Source: Torulaspora globosa
Lineage: Eukaryota; Ascomycota; Saccharomycetes; Saccharomycetales; Saccharomycetaceae
Reading direction: 5' to 3'
NCBI RefSeq assembly: GCF_014133895.1
Contig: NC_050730.1
Coordinates: forward strand, 744,001-808,000
Length of the DNA stretch: 64,000 nt
A program made the translations under genes and the position numbers. The notes below the pieces were generated by a model. It ran no database searches. It was not told the DNA's origin and worked only from the letters and a program-made list of their open reading frames with translations. This document shows positions 1 to 10,512 of the stretch, piece by piece. The stretch's first letter is position 1. Each line of letters begins with the position of its first letter.

Positions 1-1621
1 GTAAAGCATTGAACAGTTTTGAGTTTTTCTCGCTGACAATATCAGCTTCGGTTTTCTCGTTCTTCACTGATTTACCGCCCTTTTTACCCTTCTTGAAATT
101 CTTCTTCCTCTTTGTTTCATAGCTTTTATTCGAACTTTGAACAGCATCATTATCATGCTGACTGTCGGAATCGACCAAAAATTTCTCAAAAAGAGTGAAA
201 TACGTCTTGATCAGTTTATTTGCTATGTCGTCCTCACTTCTTCTTAGAATCGTTTGATTAAGCGTGATCACGGAATAGTAGGTTGTGTGGTAATCTACGT
301 TGGGCCTTAGGCAGGTGTCGACAATTGCATCGATCAGAATACTTTTCATATTGGGATGTGCCTGTTCAAGCTTCAGTAGTAAATATGAAGCCTTGGAGGA
401 GACCTTGGAATCAATGTCACCTAGCTTGTTAACACCTAACCGTAATAAATTGAATTCTTGCTCTGGCTTGCTGGTTAGAAGATCAAAAATATGATTTAAG
501 CATTGTAATCTGACGTGGATGATGGGGTCGTGTGACAGTTTCTCCAAAACCTCTAAAATTTTGAAATAGGTTCTCTTGAGGAGATCTTCGAAATAAAAGA
601 TTGCCAAAGTTTTCTTATTCAGCATCATTGAGAGGCCAGGCTGATTTTTGAAGTACCTTAATTTTCTATCTGGTAAAAGTCCGTTCAGGAACAGGTCCTT
701 CAAAGCGTTCAAACTTTGTAAAATGGAGTTTCTCGATTTCTTGCTACAGAATGTCATCAAAGTTTCTAAGCACTTTATGTTGTGAATGGGAGATTCTTGC
801 ATCAAAAGGGTCAATGCAGAGATTTTATCGTTCAGAGTACCGCTTGACAACACTTGGGTCATGAATTTTCTCTGTGATGATTCCTTCGTTAACTCATCAT
901 AGTAAATCTGGTTATCAGCAAGCAGGCTTTCTTTGCCCCGTTCATACAACCTATCGATTTGTTCTTTGGTTAAAGGAGCATCTTTCTCCTTCAAATTCTG
1001 AGCAATTTGTGGGTCCAATGGTATATTGTACCATACAGTCTCAAATGGGATGAGTAACTTATCTGAGTTGACCATATCACTTTGAGTAACGAATCCGCTG
1101 TCCTCCTTTACTCCTTCTTTATTCTCCTTCTCTTCGACGTTGAATTCTGCGTCCGATTCTGCTTCCTTTTCTGCTGTGTCTTCTGATTTTGGATCTGAAC
1201 TAAGTGTCTCTTGATCTTGATGTTCGACCCTTTCGGTCTCTTTGTCGACAATCTCCTCGTCATCAGCTTCAACAGCAAACCGCTCTGCACTTTCCTTATT
1301 TAATCCAAGGTTTTGCAAAAAGCTCTGCAGTTCGTTGCCGAATTTCTCATCTTCTTCTGCTGCCCCGGCGTCTCCGAATTCTTGCTCACTAGCCTCGTCA
1401 TCATCGTCGAGATTTCCAATCAACTCAAGGTCTTTTTCGGTGGCTCCTAAAGATAAAGCTTCGCAACGTAAGAGATCCTGTCTATCGCCGTAGGACTCAT
1501 TGTCAGTCGTATCCTTTACCTGCTTGTCAGTCCCATTTTTCTTTGAGTGCTTCTTTTTGTTCTTTTGTAACTTTGACGACACCTTATTCTTGATGCTCGA
1601 CAGAAGGGAATCGCCAGCCAT
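1..1621 (-). CDS. MAK21: MAK21/NOC1 ribosome-biogenesis factor, 3' part beyond window
   Basis: An uninterrupted reading frame of 540 codons runs from an ATG at 1619-1621 off the left edge, so the C-terminal half is missing. The N-terminal ~220 residues are lysine-rich, then strongly acidic. After that comes a helical repeat region (residues ~230 onward) typical of the CBF/Mak21 (Noc1, CEBPZ) family, and then a basic Lys/Gly stretch near the edge. Mak21/Noc1 works with Noc2 in assembly and intranuclear transport of pre-60S ribosomal particles. The divergent neighbour is a UBC4/UBC5 ortholog, as in S. cerevisiae (YDR059C-YDR060W), which supports the name. PAC and RRPE boxes lie within 140 bp upstream of the start, as expected for a ribosome-biogenesis gene. 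Identification rests on overall similarity plus synteny. Confidence 0.9.
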   Translation of the reverse strand, partial: MAGDSLLSSIKNKVSSKLQKNKKKHSKKNGTDKQVKDTTDNESYGDRQDLLRCEALSLGATEKDLELIGNLDDDDEASEQEFGDAGAAEEDEKFGNELQSFLQNLGLNKESAERFAVEADDEEIVDKETERVEHQDQETLSSDPKSEDTAEKEAESDAEFNVEEKENKEGVKEDSGFVTQSDMVNSDKLLIPFETVWYNIPLDPQIAQNLKEKDAPLTKEQIDRLYERGKESLLADNQIYYDELTKESSQRKFMTQVLSSGTLNDKISALTLLMQESPIHNIKCLETLMTFCSKKSRNSILQSLNALKDLFLNGLLPDRKLRYFKNQPGLSMMLNKKTLAIFYFEDLLKRTYFKILEVLEKLSHDPIIHVRLQCLNHIFDLLTSKPEQEFNLLRLGVNKLGDIDSKVSSKASYLLLKLEQAHPNMKSILIDAIVDTCLRPNVDYHTTYYSVITLNQTILRRSEDDIANKLIKTYFTLFEKFLVDSDSQHDNDAVQSSNKSYETKRKKNFKKGKKGGKSVKNEKTEADIVSEKNSKLFNAL

Positions 1622-1711
1622 GTTTTATTCACGGATTTACTGGAAAATTAAGCTTGTTCCCAACTCGAAGAATACGATCCTTTGTCGCATCATCTCATCT
1701 CATCTCATTTC

Positions 1712-1721
1712 ATCTCATCGC
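1712..1721 (-). promoter_or_regulatory. PAC box upstream of MAK21
   Basis: The minus strand reads GCGATGAGAT, the exact PAC element bound by Dot6/Tod6, about 90 bp upstream of the MAK21 ATG. It sits in a run of overlapping CATCTCAT-like units (about 1690-1720), so several degenerate copies are adjacent. Confidence 0.75.
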
Positions 1722-1748
1722 ATTACAAGCTTCCCATCACCTCACTAT

Positions 1749-1758
1749 TGAAAATTTT
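1749..1758 (-). promoter_or_regulatory. RRPE element upstream of MAK21
   Basis: TGAAAATTTT, the core of the ribosomal RNA processing element recognised by Stb3, lies 27 bp farther from MAK21 than the PAC box. A PAC+RRPE pair at this spacing is the usual signature of the Ribi regulon. The rest of the 794-bp MAK21/UBC4 divergent region (1622-2415) shows nothing else I can name. Confidence 0.65.
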
Positions 1759-2415
1759 CCAACCTCGGGAAGGGTAATGTTTGGTAAACACCCAAACATT
1801 GGCGGCTAACCTGGACAGATAGCTACCTCAACGTAACATAGAGATATACCGAATGAAGCACTAATAGAATGCCCGGTTGATAACCCAGTAATCGGAACAT
1901 GACTCGATAACGCGGGTATACGTTAGAGAGCATGTTGCAACAAATGATGAGAGATCTCCCAAAACCGCAGCTAAGAAGTGCCAACTTGCTCCCGCCCCCG
2001 TCAGCTTCCCTCATAGCTCATCGTGCAAAGATACATTTTAAAGCTCTCTTCTTTATCCGGGTAATTGGTGCCGCTTGGGAAAATAGAATAGTTCCAAAAT
2101 GTTCTTTGAGGTTCCATCGGTTTTTCGTCTGTTGTGATCCATATAAAAATTCAGGAGAAAAAGAAATGGAGCTGATCCCGAGAGAACTGGGCAAATTTTC
2201 TTACCGTGGTGGTAACCTGAGCACCATCAGTCGCTGACAGACTTTCTATGATCGCTTTCTGTTCTCGCTTGGATTTTGCCACTCTGGAGAATCTGAAAGT
2301 CTTGTCTGGACTACATACATAAAAGTTCCTTTAATCCTTTTACAAATTCGAACTTTTAGTAGGTATTCACTACCACTGAATAACCAAGGCTTATAGTAAT
2401 TGGAAAGCATCGACA

Positions 2416-2960
<545 letters not shown>

Positions 2961-3183
2961 GCTTCTCACCCTCGTCCTGTGTCAAGTCATTGCGGGCAAG
3001 TTAACTGCAGCCTCGATCGGTGGAGCGCAAATGATTGAAATGTATTTATGCCTTATAAATAGTAACTTACTTTCTATCATGGTCTTCCAAGCCTCATCAA
3101 ATCCGCCGAGTACCTAAATAGCTCCCTAGATGCCTTCCTCAGCTGTTTGTCGAAACATGCTATGCTTTGGGTAGCAAAAAATT

Positions 3184-3255
3184 CTCCGCGACGGGGAATT
3201 GAACCCCGATCTGGCACGCGACAAGCGCCCATTCTAACCATTAAACTATCGCGGA
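3184..3255 (-). tRNA. tRNA-Asp(GUC)
   Basis: The 72-base cloverleaf on the minus strand closes fully (5' TCCGCGA with 3' TCGCGGA plus discriminator G). The anticodon is GTC and the B box is GGTTCAATTCC. There is no intron. It lies 14 bp downstream of tRNA-Arg on the same strand and is followed by a T6 run (3176-3181) that serves as the Pol III terminator. Confidence 0.97.
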
Positions 3256-3269
3256 TTTTGAAAGAAAAG

Positions 3270-3341
3270 CACTCACGGTGGGGGTCGAACCCACAATCTT
3301 CTGATTAGAAGTCAGACGCGTTGCCATTACGCCACGCGAGC
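3270..3341 (-). tRNA. tRNA-Arg(UCU), first of a tRNA-Arg/tRNA-Asp pair
   Basis: The 72-base minus-strand tRNA begins GCTCGCGTGGC and has anticodon TCT in the loop CTTCTAA and B box GGTTCGACCCC. There is no intron. Only 14 bp (3256-3269), with no T run longer than four, separate it from tRNA-Asp, so the pair is probably transcribed as one dimeric precursor, as known for the same Arg-Asp pair in S. cerevisiae. Confidence 0.97.
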
Positions 3342-3834
3342 TGCTTGAATCTTGGATTCTGTGGCCTAACAATTCGTCATGCTGAGAATTTATGATCATT
3401 CCAACATCTTTCAAATAATCTAGGACAAGCGAATTGCATCGAAGAGCGTGAGATAATTGATGGTTTTCATCTGCAAGTTTCTTCCCTCTAGCTCATTAAT
3501 GCCGAGTTCGCTTTGAATTGAGCAGTTCACATGGTTTATGGCTAGCTGCCGAAATATTTATAGCCCATTACATGCATGGAGCCTCAAGAATTGATCCGAA
3601 CTTCGACCTCAGCCTTTCAATTGTAGCCTTTTATCCTTTTGTCACATTGTCGTATCTTGTATTTTCTGTCATATCAAAGCGCGATGCTAAACCAAGTCTT
3701 GAATTTTGGCCTGCGACAGTAGACTGAGCAGATAGAGGAGTGGGAGGACCGTGCCGGCTTTGTCTCCAGTCCCTCATATCATTGGCAGGAACGTTCGTGA
3801 AGTTTCCTTTTGCGCAGCTACACAATTCCCCAAC
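3342..3834. other. Intergenic region upstream of SPT7
   Basis: About 490 bp between the tRNA pair and SPT7. It must hold the SPT7 promoter and the upstream side of tRNA-Arg. I see no conserved coding frame, repeat, LTR or recognisable binding site here. Confidence 0.5.
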
Positions 3835-6800
3835 ATGGAGATACCTATCCTAAATTATCAAAAGACAAACGTCAAGCCGCTACTGAGGCTGACGGAGAGG
3901 CTATTCAAGTTAGGTTTCTTTGCCTCATATCTTACCTCTCAACAGCTCATTGTGCTTGAGAATTTGCTTTCCATTGAAAACGAGTCCAGTAAGATGCATG
4001 TGTGGCGGGAGCTGATGAAGGGCAATGTGATAATGGACGTCGTTGAGGTGCCATCCGCAGCCAAAACTACTAGTTTTGAAGTACCCAGCAGTGCTGATTT
4101 TAGTGGTGAAACGAACAGTCCGAATGATAACAATTTGGAAGGCGCTGACGAGATCGAACAGGAGAAGAAGGCGGAGGAGGACATCGATGATTTCTCTCAA
4201 TTGGATCTTGAAGATTTCAAACAGCAGATAATTGGAAAAGATTTCATAGGAAATCTCTCGCTAAAGCTTCGATATGTCATTTGGCAATGTGCCCTCGATT
4301 ATATTTACAAGGACGAAGCCGCTGATCTTCAGAGAAGCGTTGATGATTCTCTCAATTACGCTCTATTAGAAGAAGATGTCGAGTCAGCAGAACTGGAAGA
4401 TCGTGATTCTGGAAAAGGGGATGCCGGTGTCGCTAATGATGCTGACGACGATAACTATGATGACGACGATAACTATGATTACGACGAGGAAGAAGATGAA
4501 AAAGATGCTCAACGAGCACATGATGATCAATCTAGTTCAAATTTAGACAGTGCAGGTGTCGAAGTCGTAGACGACGGTGGAGGCGATCTTCTCACCGTTA
4601 GGTTGAGAATATCTAAAGATTTATTAGCGAAACTCCGAAATGATAATCACGAAAAAATCCTGAAAAATAGCAACAAAATATACCATAGCTTCGAGTATGA
4701 CAAGGAAAATATGCTAAAGAGATTGAGGCTGGAAGAAAATGATAAACTCATCGATGCAAGCGACAAAAAAAGAAAACGTAGCAGTTCGGTCGATAGTGTA
4801 AATGCCTTTGAATCTGCAGAAGTGAACGAAGATAAAATTGAGGAAATCCATGCAGGGCAGGAAAATAGCCAAGGGCTGGATGGAAAACGACCAAAACATG
4901 ATCCTATGAATTTACCAGTGAACCTAGGGGCGGCTAACCTGTCATTAAAACATCTTCTGGCGTCGATCCAGGAGAATAAGCAGAAATTAAAACTATCTGA
5001 TTATGAGCTAAAGCATCTTATTGTGGACGTTAGAAAAAACAGATCAAAGTGGGCTTCTGATGAAAAAATTGGCCAAGAAGAACTTTACGAGGCTTGTGAA
5101 AAAGTGGTGTTGGAGCTCAGAAATTATACTGAGCATTCAACGCCATTTTTGAACAAGGTGAGTAAGAGGGAAGCGCCAAACTATCATCTTATTATCAAAA
5201 AATCCATGGATTTAAACACTGTTTTGAAAAAACTTAAGACATTCCAATACGATTCTAAACAAGCGTTTGTCGATGATATTACGCTTATTTGGAAAAATTG
5301 CTTAACCTATAATTCAGATCCGTCCCACTTTTTAAGAGGCCATGCAATAGCCATGCAAAAGAAATCTCTACAGTTGCTACCTCTCATTCCGGATATAGTA
5401 ATTAGAAACCGTGCTGATGTGGAAAAGGAGCTGGAAGAAATGGATAAGGATAGAGAATGCGAAGATGAAGATGAAGAGGTAGCCGGGTCTGGGAGGAAAG
5501 GCCTAAATATGGGAGCCCATAAACCTGCAAAGGCTGATGATAACGTCAGTACAGCTCAAAATGCCGAAAAGGCTCCAGAGAAGTACCTAGGGGCAGAAGG
5601 AAACGGTGAAGAACTGTCAAAAGATGAAGAAAAGCAGCTGCAGGATGCGAGTCAAGATCAAAAAAGCGATGAAGCCGCCGCTGGGCAAAGAACTCCCGAG
5701 ACGGAATCTAAAGTTGACGCACAGCTGCCATCAGCTCAGGAGGTCACGGAAGAAGATGACGACGAAGATGACGAGTTGGCAGAATCTCAGTCGTTTGTTG
5801 TGGAAAAAGACGATGATAGAGATGACGTGGAAATTTCCGTTTGGAAATCTCTGACTGCCAAGGTACGCGCTGAAATCTGTCTCAGAAGGTCTATGTGCTT
5901 TGAGCGTGGGAAACTTAATCGAAATTCAAAGGCTCTAATTAAGGATCCTAAAAGGTTGAAGACTTTTGAGCAGCTGTATGCGGAGCATGAAGAACAGAAA
6001 GAATTCGAAACGCAAAGGGAAAAGCTTGAAAAGGAATCAATAATGAAAAATGGCTTCCAGACCATGCTGAAACAGGAGGAGGAAGACAACACATCATTTA
6101 GCACAGAGCATGCGGCTGAAAGCTCGGACTCCTTCCAGAAGGAATCAAATGAGATCGAGATTGATAGCACTATCTTCTTGAAAGAATACGATAGCGTTAA
6201 TTGTTTTCCAGCCACAGTTTACGCAGGGGTTGATTCAAATTTATTGGACAGAGAAGAGGACGCCTGTGTGAAAAGAATTCTGGATGAAGGAAACAACAAA
6301 CCAAGCGCTTTTTTGGCTAACCGTGATAAAGGCATGACTCCAAAGATGAACAAAAATATCGAACTTATACAGCAGATAAGGCATATTTGTCATAAAATTT
6401 CTTTGATCAGGCTATTGCAAAGCACATCAGGCAACCAAAACACTAGGACAAACCCAAACCAATTGATCGGTTCTCATCAGTATAAATTTGAAGCCATAGA
6501 TGATTCAATGGATATTGATCCTGTATCTAGACTCCAAACGCATGACTATAAAAATAACAAGCAACTAATATGGCGATTTATGCAAAAAAACGTCTCAAAA
6601 ATTACTATGTCAAATGGCTTTGAGACAGCTCAACCCACTGCCATCAATGCTCTAACGGAACTTGCCGGCGATTACCTATCCAACCTAATCAAAACAGTCA
6701 AAATACATCATGAAAGCAGCTCGTTGAGTCGAGCAAATTCGAGTGAAATTCTGCGAATGAGCCTTTTGGAAAATGGTATTAGCAGGCCTGATGATCTCTT

Positions 6801-7548
6801 TATCTATTTTGAGTCTGAGTTCAGTAAGAAGACTAGGAAACTGCTTGATGTTAAGTCAAAACTGGAAGGCTTTCTGAAGGAACTCCTGCGACCAACGCTG
6901 CAGGAACTCTCAGAAAGAAATTTTGAAGACGAAAGTCAAAGCTTCTTGACGGGAGATTTTGCAACCGAGATTACAGGTGAAGATTTCTTTGGATTCAAAG
7001 AGCTAGGCTTGGAAAAAGAATTTGGAGTTCTGACTTCCTCGGTTCCATTGCAGTTACTCACATTTCAATTACAAGCAAATGATGCGGAAACGAAAGAACA
7101 AGCCAAGAAGCTGCAACCAGAGGAGTTTGGTAATGTTGTTTATTCGAGAACTACAAAGGAAGAATTGATGAAGCAGTCTCGCTGGGCAACTCTTTTACCT
7201 TTGATTGATAAAGCATTCCAGCGATCGAAAACCTACCGTCAAAAGGTGGCAAAGAGTAACGCAGCCGCAGACATGGTAATACATGAAAGCCTTGAACCCG
7301 TTGAGTCGCCATGGTTGCTGGAAGATGAGGAAATGACATTCAAGGCAAAGACAGGTAGGCCGCGTTTACCTCCGACAGGGAAAATCAGTAGTGCGTACAA
7401 GAAGAAACCTATTGCTGATGCTTTTATCCTTCCTAATGAAGACGATGAGACTGCAAATAGCGAAGATATGAAACAAAAGATAGAGAAAGATGTCTCTGAT
7501 GGAGCCTCAACTGGTGTCGTAAACCCCGCTGCGAGTGTGCAGGCCTGA
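3835..7548 (+). CDS. SPT7: SPT7, bromodomain subunit of the SAGA co-activator complex
   Basis: 1237 residues from the first ATG of the frame (3835), which matches the start of the conserved N-terminus (IPILNYQKTN...LLRLTERLF). S. cerevisiae Spt7 is about 1332 aa. Visible in order: a conserved N-terminal domain (1-75); acidic Asp/Glu tracts (100-230); the region leading into the bromodomain (residues ~400-425); the bromodomain (~425-510, KVSKREAPNYHLIIKKSMD...NCLTYN); a second acidic stretch (~640-665); and a histone-fold region (~930-995) ending near SRPDDLF. A conserved C-terminal part contains SERNFEDESQSF. Spt7 scaffolds SAGA and pairs by its histone fold with Ada1. The C-terminal tail past residue ~1100, cleaved in S. 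cerevisiae to make SLIK, is present but shorter. In S. cerevisiae SPT7 is next to UBC4, as here. Confidence 0.96.
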   Translation: MEIPILNYQKTNVKPLLRLTERLFKLGFFASYLTSQQLIVLENLLSIENESSKMHVWRELMKGNVIMDVVEVPSAAKTTSFEVPSSADFSGETNSPNDNNLEGADEIEQEKKAEEDIDDFSQLDLEDFKQQIIGKDFIGNLSLKLRYVIWQCALDYIYKDEAADLQRSVDDSLNYALLEEDVESAELEDRDSGKGDAGVANDADDDNYDDDDNYDYDEEEDEKDAQRAHDDQSSSNLDSAGVEVVDDGGGDLLTVRLRISKDLLAKLRNDNHEKILKNSNKIYHSFEYDKENMLKRLRLEENDKLIDASDKKRKRSSSVDSVNAFESAEVNEDKIEEIHAGQENSQGLDGKRPKHDPMNLPVNLGAANLSLKHLLASIQENKQKLKLSDYELKHLIVDVRKNRSKWASDEKIGQEELYEACEKVVLELRNYTEHSTPFLNKVSKREAPNYHLIIKKSMDLNTVLKKLKTFQYDSKQAFVDDITLIWKNCLTYNSDPSHFLRGHAIAMQKKSLQLLPLIPDIVIRNRADVEKELEEMDKDRECEDEDEEVAGSGRKGLNMGAHKPAKADDNVSTAQNAEKAPEKYLGAEGNGEELSKDEEKQLQDASQDQKSDEAAAGQRTPETESKVDAQLPSAQEVTEEDDDEDDELAESQSFVVEKDDDRDDVEISVWKSLTAKVRAEICLRRSMCFERGKLNRNSKALIKDPKRLKTFEQLYAEHEEQKEFETQREKLEKESIMKNGFQTMLKQEEEDNTSFSTEHAAESSDSFQKESNEIEIDSTIFLKEYDSVNCFPATVYAGVDSNLLDREEDACVKRILDEGNNKPSAFLANRDKGMTPKMNKNIELIQQIRHICHKISLIRLLQSTSGNQNTRTNPNQLIGSHQYKFEAIDDSMDIDPVSRLQTHDYKNNKQLIWRFMQKNVSKITMSNGFETAQPTAINALTELAGDYLSNLIKTVKIHHESSSLSRANSSEILRMSLLENGISRPDDLFIYFESEFSKKTRKLLDVKSKLEGFLKELLRPTLQELSERNFEDESQSFLTGDFATEITGEDFFGFKELGLEKEFGVLTSSVPLQLLTFQLQANDAETKEQAKKLQPEEFGNVVYSRTTKEELMKQSRWATLLPLIDKAFQRSKTYRQKVAKSNAAADMVIHESLEPVESPWLLEDEEMTFKAKTGRPRLPPTGKISSAYKKKPIADAFILPNEDDETANSEDMKQKIEKDVSDGASTGVVNPAASVQA

Positions 7549-7841
7549 AGAAAGTCTTAAGCATCAAGATATAATTCTGACGGACCGCTGAGATAGAAGC
7601 AGTTCAATGGCTCACTAGCAGCCCAGAGAACGATTATGTAAAGATGGCCTTTAATGACATGCTTCTAAACCGGTTTGCGGTTTTAAAACCATGTAACCTC
7701 GGTAGATCGACACGCCGTGTGAACAGTATTTGAAGAAACCTCACGCCGTCTCAAAAAGCCTATATTTTATTTCTTGCTTTTTACCCATGCTCTTCCGTTG
7801 ACCATTTGTGCAGTAAGCTCTTAGATTCCATGTTTCATAGT

Positions 7842-9176
7842 TTATTCACCTTCAAATGTCTCTACCGTATCGTCAGAACCGATCAGATGCTCAACAATCT
7901 CTTTAACCTTGGGATCGGCAACGAGGTATAACGATTCTGTGTGGAATAAAGCGAAGCCATCTTTACCATCGATCATTGGGACCCTAGTAGCGAGCAAATC
8001 GTCACTTGGCCTCTTTTCGACATTAGTCCTCTCATAAAAGAGAAAATTACCAGGACCTGTAAAATGCAGAGAATCATCAATAACAATTTCAGCCAGTGAG
8101 GATGTAAGGTTAAAACCAACCATCGTTAAGAACTGTCCTTTTGAATCGAGAACTTCTGACATCCACGCAAATTTGTCGCCTGGTTCGTAAGGTGACTGAT
8201 CCGGCGAGAGAAGTAAGTGTTGGAAGAGCATTCTTCCGATAGCACTTGCAAATTTTTCATTGATCCCATAACTTTCTTCATACAGAGCGTCTGTAATTGA
8301 TAACTTGCCAGTGTACATTAGAGCTGTTCTGTTCTGGAAGCTTTCTTTGAGATGCGGCTCCAGTAGATAGAGCTCATTACCAATGAAAGTGGGCTTATAG
8401 TAACCAATGGTTTCTATTAACCCAGAATTCTCACGATTTTCTTGCGTTTTAGCGCAAACAATAGAACCCGATACATCATCGTCCCCGTTTTTGGACAGCA
8501 ATTCCAGGCTGCAAAGCTGTGGAACAGCGACTTGAATCTCATAATGACATGTTTTGACTTCCCTTACCCATTGAATGCTTGCCGGACCACCTGTAGGACG
8601 GCATATGTACTGAACCTCCACAACTCTCGGACGGCCCGTAACATCACAGATATCTCCTGAACCCATAATTTCACTGATGTAATAACCGAGGTCATTGTAA
8701 AGAAGCTGAAACTCTCGATCAGCTGCCGAAGATTTAGCTCTTCCAAGCACGTAATATAATGAGGTTGTCTTGGAGTTACCGTGGAATTGAGCCAGCCCTG
8801 TATCGCTGCAGAAATCATAGTTCCAGAATCCGCTCAAGTATGATATACAGCCATTGAAGGACTGAGTGATCAGCTCAATTCCATTCTTCAAATTACTTGA
8901 AAGGACTGCGTCCAAATCCTTTTCATTAAGTTCTGCTACCGTGTCATGATCCTTTGCTGCAGCAGTCGGTATATAGCATGAGAAATTGTCCCCTAGTTCC
9001 GTTATCTTACCCAAAGACAGGGCACTAGCATTGTTAGCAATCGAATTTTGCCAGTCCTGAGATGGCACATAGCTGATTAGATATTTCTCGCTTGCATAAA
9101 GATCCTCGAGAGGCGCCAGAATGGCAGCAATCATCGGAGCACTGACCAGGCAAGTGATCATCAATAAGCCCCACAT
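7842..9176 (-). CDS. YOS9: YOS9, ER lectin of glycoprotein quality control (short C-terminus)
   Basis: 444 residues. An N-terminal signal peptide (~1-19) is followed by the conserved APLEDLYASEKYLISY segment. The mannose-6-phosphate-receptor-homology (MRH/OS-9) domain spans ~105-240, with its cysteines and the blocks QFHG, GDICDVTGRPRVVEVQY and QWVREVKTCHYE, which carry the Gln, Arg, Glu and Tyr glycan contacts. Yos9 binds trimmed N-glycans on misfolded proteins in the ER lumen and hands them to the Hrd1-Hrd3 ligase (ERAD-L). S. cerevisiae Yos9 (~542 aa) ends in HDEL. This one stops about 100 residues earlier, at a clear TAA after FEGE, without HDEL/KDEL. Next to EMC10 in divergent orientation, as in S. 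cerevisiae (YDR056C-YDR057W). Confidence 0.93.
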   Translation of the reverse strand: MWGLLMITCLVSAPMIAAILAPLEDLYASEKYLISYVPSQDWQNSIANNASALSLGKITELGDNFSCYIPTAAAKDHDTVAELNEKDLDAVLSSNLKNGIELITQSFNGCISYLSGFWNYDFCSDTGLAQFHGNSKTTSLYYVLGRAKSSAADREFQLLYNDLGYYISEIMGSGDICDVTGRPRVVEVQYICRPTGGPASIQWVREVKTCHYEIQVAVPQLCSLELLSKNGDDDVSGSIVCAKTQENRENSGLIETIGYYKPTFIGNELYLLEPHLKESFQNRTALMYTGKLSITDALYEESYGINEKFASAIGRMLFQHLLLSPDQSPYEPGDKFAWMSEVLDSKGQFLTMVGFNLTSSLAEIVIDDSLHFTGPGNFLFYERTNVEKRPSDDLLATRVPMIDGKDGFALFHTESLYLVADPKVKEIVEHLIGSDDTVETFEGE

Positions 9177-9378
9177 TCTAGTTCGCGATTTTTCAGCCTG
9201 CTCACCTCTGATGAATAATTGTTGGCGACCAATATGATAGGTGAGTTGTCTTCAGTCGGCATGACAGATGGAGCGGCGATCTTGCGAAATGCTGCGGTGC
9301 AGTTCAGGATAAAGGTGAAATTTCCAATCGGCGGACATACAGTTAGTTGTTCTTTGCAGGTTCAAAGGCTCAAAAGAG

Positions 9379-9963
9379 ATGAGATTAGGACATCTGAGTT
9401 TGCTGGCCTTGGCTCCCTTGAGCGTGGCTCGAGAGCTTTCCCTAATTGCAAGGCAAACAACATCCGGTCAACAAGTGAGCTTGGGAGCTTTCGACTATGA
9501 CGAGCAAGCAAACACCGTTGCAAGAGTTAGTGGGACTCCGGGGAATCTACAAATACAGGGAGCCGTTTGCGTCGACGCATCTTTTGACCAAGGAGCAGTC
9601 GAATTTCCTTGTTTCTCATTTTTAGAGCTGCAAGATCCGTTACATTACTCTCTTATTCTAGAATTGCATGATAAGGAAATAAGTAAGCTTTCTTTGGTCT
9701 ACGATCCAGAAGTGGATGGTGTAACTCCCGCCATCAGGCGACCAGAAGCTGGACCAGAGGCGCCAGCCATCAAGCTAAAGAAGATCACGAAGACCTACCG
9801 GGATAAAAGAGCGGCTAAAAACGCTGCCACAGCTCAATATGAGGACAATGAAGAAGTAGATACCAGATCATGGATGCAGAAGAATTGGAAGATGCTTGTG
9901 ATCGGACTTGTAGCATACAATATAATCGCTATCACAGGAAGACAACAGCAAAGGCAAGAGTGA
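9379..9963 (+). CDS. EMC10: EMC10, subunit of the ER membrane protein complex
   Basis: 194 residues with an N-terminal signal peptide (1-17), a beta-rich lumenal domain (~20-120), a basic linker and one C-terminal transmembrane helix (~172-187, WKMLVIGLVAYNIIAI) followed by a short polar tail. This layout and the position beside YOS9 fit S. cerevisiae YDR056C/EMC10 (about 205 aa). The EMC inserts and stabilises multi-pass and tail-anchored proteins in the ER membrane. The start at 9379 is the first ATG that gives a signal peptide. The 202-bp divergent gap is the shared promoter with YOS9. Confidence 0.9.
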   Translation: MRLGHLSLLALAPLSVARELSLIARQTTSGQQVSLGAFDYDEQANTVARVSGTPGNLQIQGAVCVDASFDQGAVEFPCFSFLELQDPLHYSLILELHDKEISKLSLVYDPEVDGVTPAIRRPEAGPEAPAIKLKKITKTYRDKRAAKNAATAQYEDNEEVDTRSWMQKNWKMLVIGLVAYNIIAITGRQQQRQE

Positions 9964-10512
9964 GGCCCCGGGCTTGCAAAAGCAGAATTATGTACGTTAG
10001 TACGCAACTCAAATGAATATACTGAATCTCTGCCTCTTGATGTTAGGTCAATAATTTTTCTGTTAGAATTTAATGTTTTGTTCTTCTGGATATGGATTTT
10101 TTGCCAGAGGGGGCGGACTGTAGCGTAAATACAGCACTCGAGCCTTGATACCAAATAACAAAGCTTACTACTAAATCAGAAGTGCTATTACTTTGGTTAC
10201 TAAATTGAACCGATATCTTACAGTTTTTGCCTATTACAGAGGGTATAAACAGAATGAGAGCATCATCAGCTATATCCGTTACCTCACATACCGGGCTATA
10301 TGATAAGGAACGCCTCTCCGCGCCCTTCCAAGCCGCCCCATTTTCTTGAAGACGACCAAAATGAGTATTCCTGTCTAAAAGTCGCTGATCCGTACGGAAT
10401 ACTTCAAAATTCTTATGTTTGCAGGTTTCTGCAGCTTGGAGTCAACCAATAAAGCATGATAAGAGAAGCGGCCGAAATCTTCCTATCTAAATTCCCTTCG
10501 TGATATCATTTG
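9964..10512. other. Convergent intergenic region EMC10/SFH1 with an inverted repeat
   Basis: 549 bp between two 3' ends. An 8-bp perfect inverted repeat, AGTATTCC at 10364-10371 and GGAATACT at 10396-10403, could form a hairpin with a 24-base loop. A minus-strand TACTAAC near 9990 has no matching exon. No gene seen. Confidence 0.4.

Noticed and set aside
1932..2237. 101-codon ORF between MAK21 and UBC4
   Set aside because: No recognisable similarity, composition like intergenic DNA, and it overlaps the UBC4 promoter.
2236..2310. Heat-shock-element-like TTC/GAA clusters before UBC4
   Set aside because: The spacing of the units does not form three contiguous nTTCnn/nGAAn modules.
9985..9998. 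Minus-strand TACTAAC between EMC10 and SFH1
   Set aside because: It lies downstream of SFH1 on that strand with no donor-exon pair, so there is no support for an intron.
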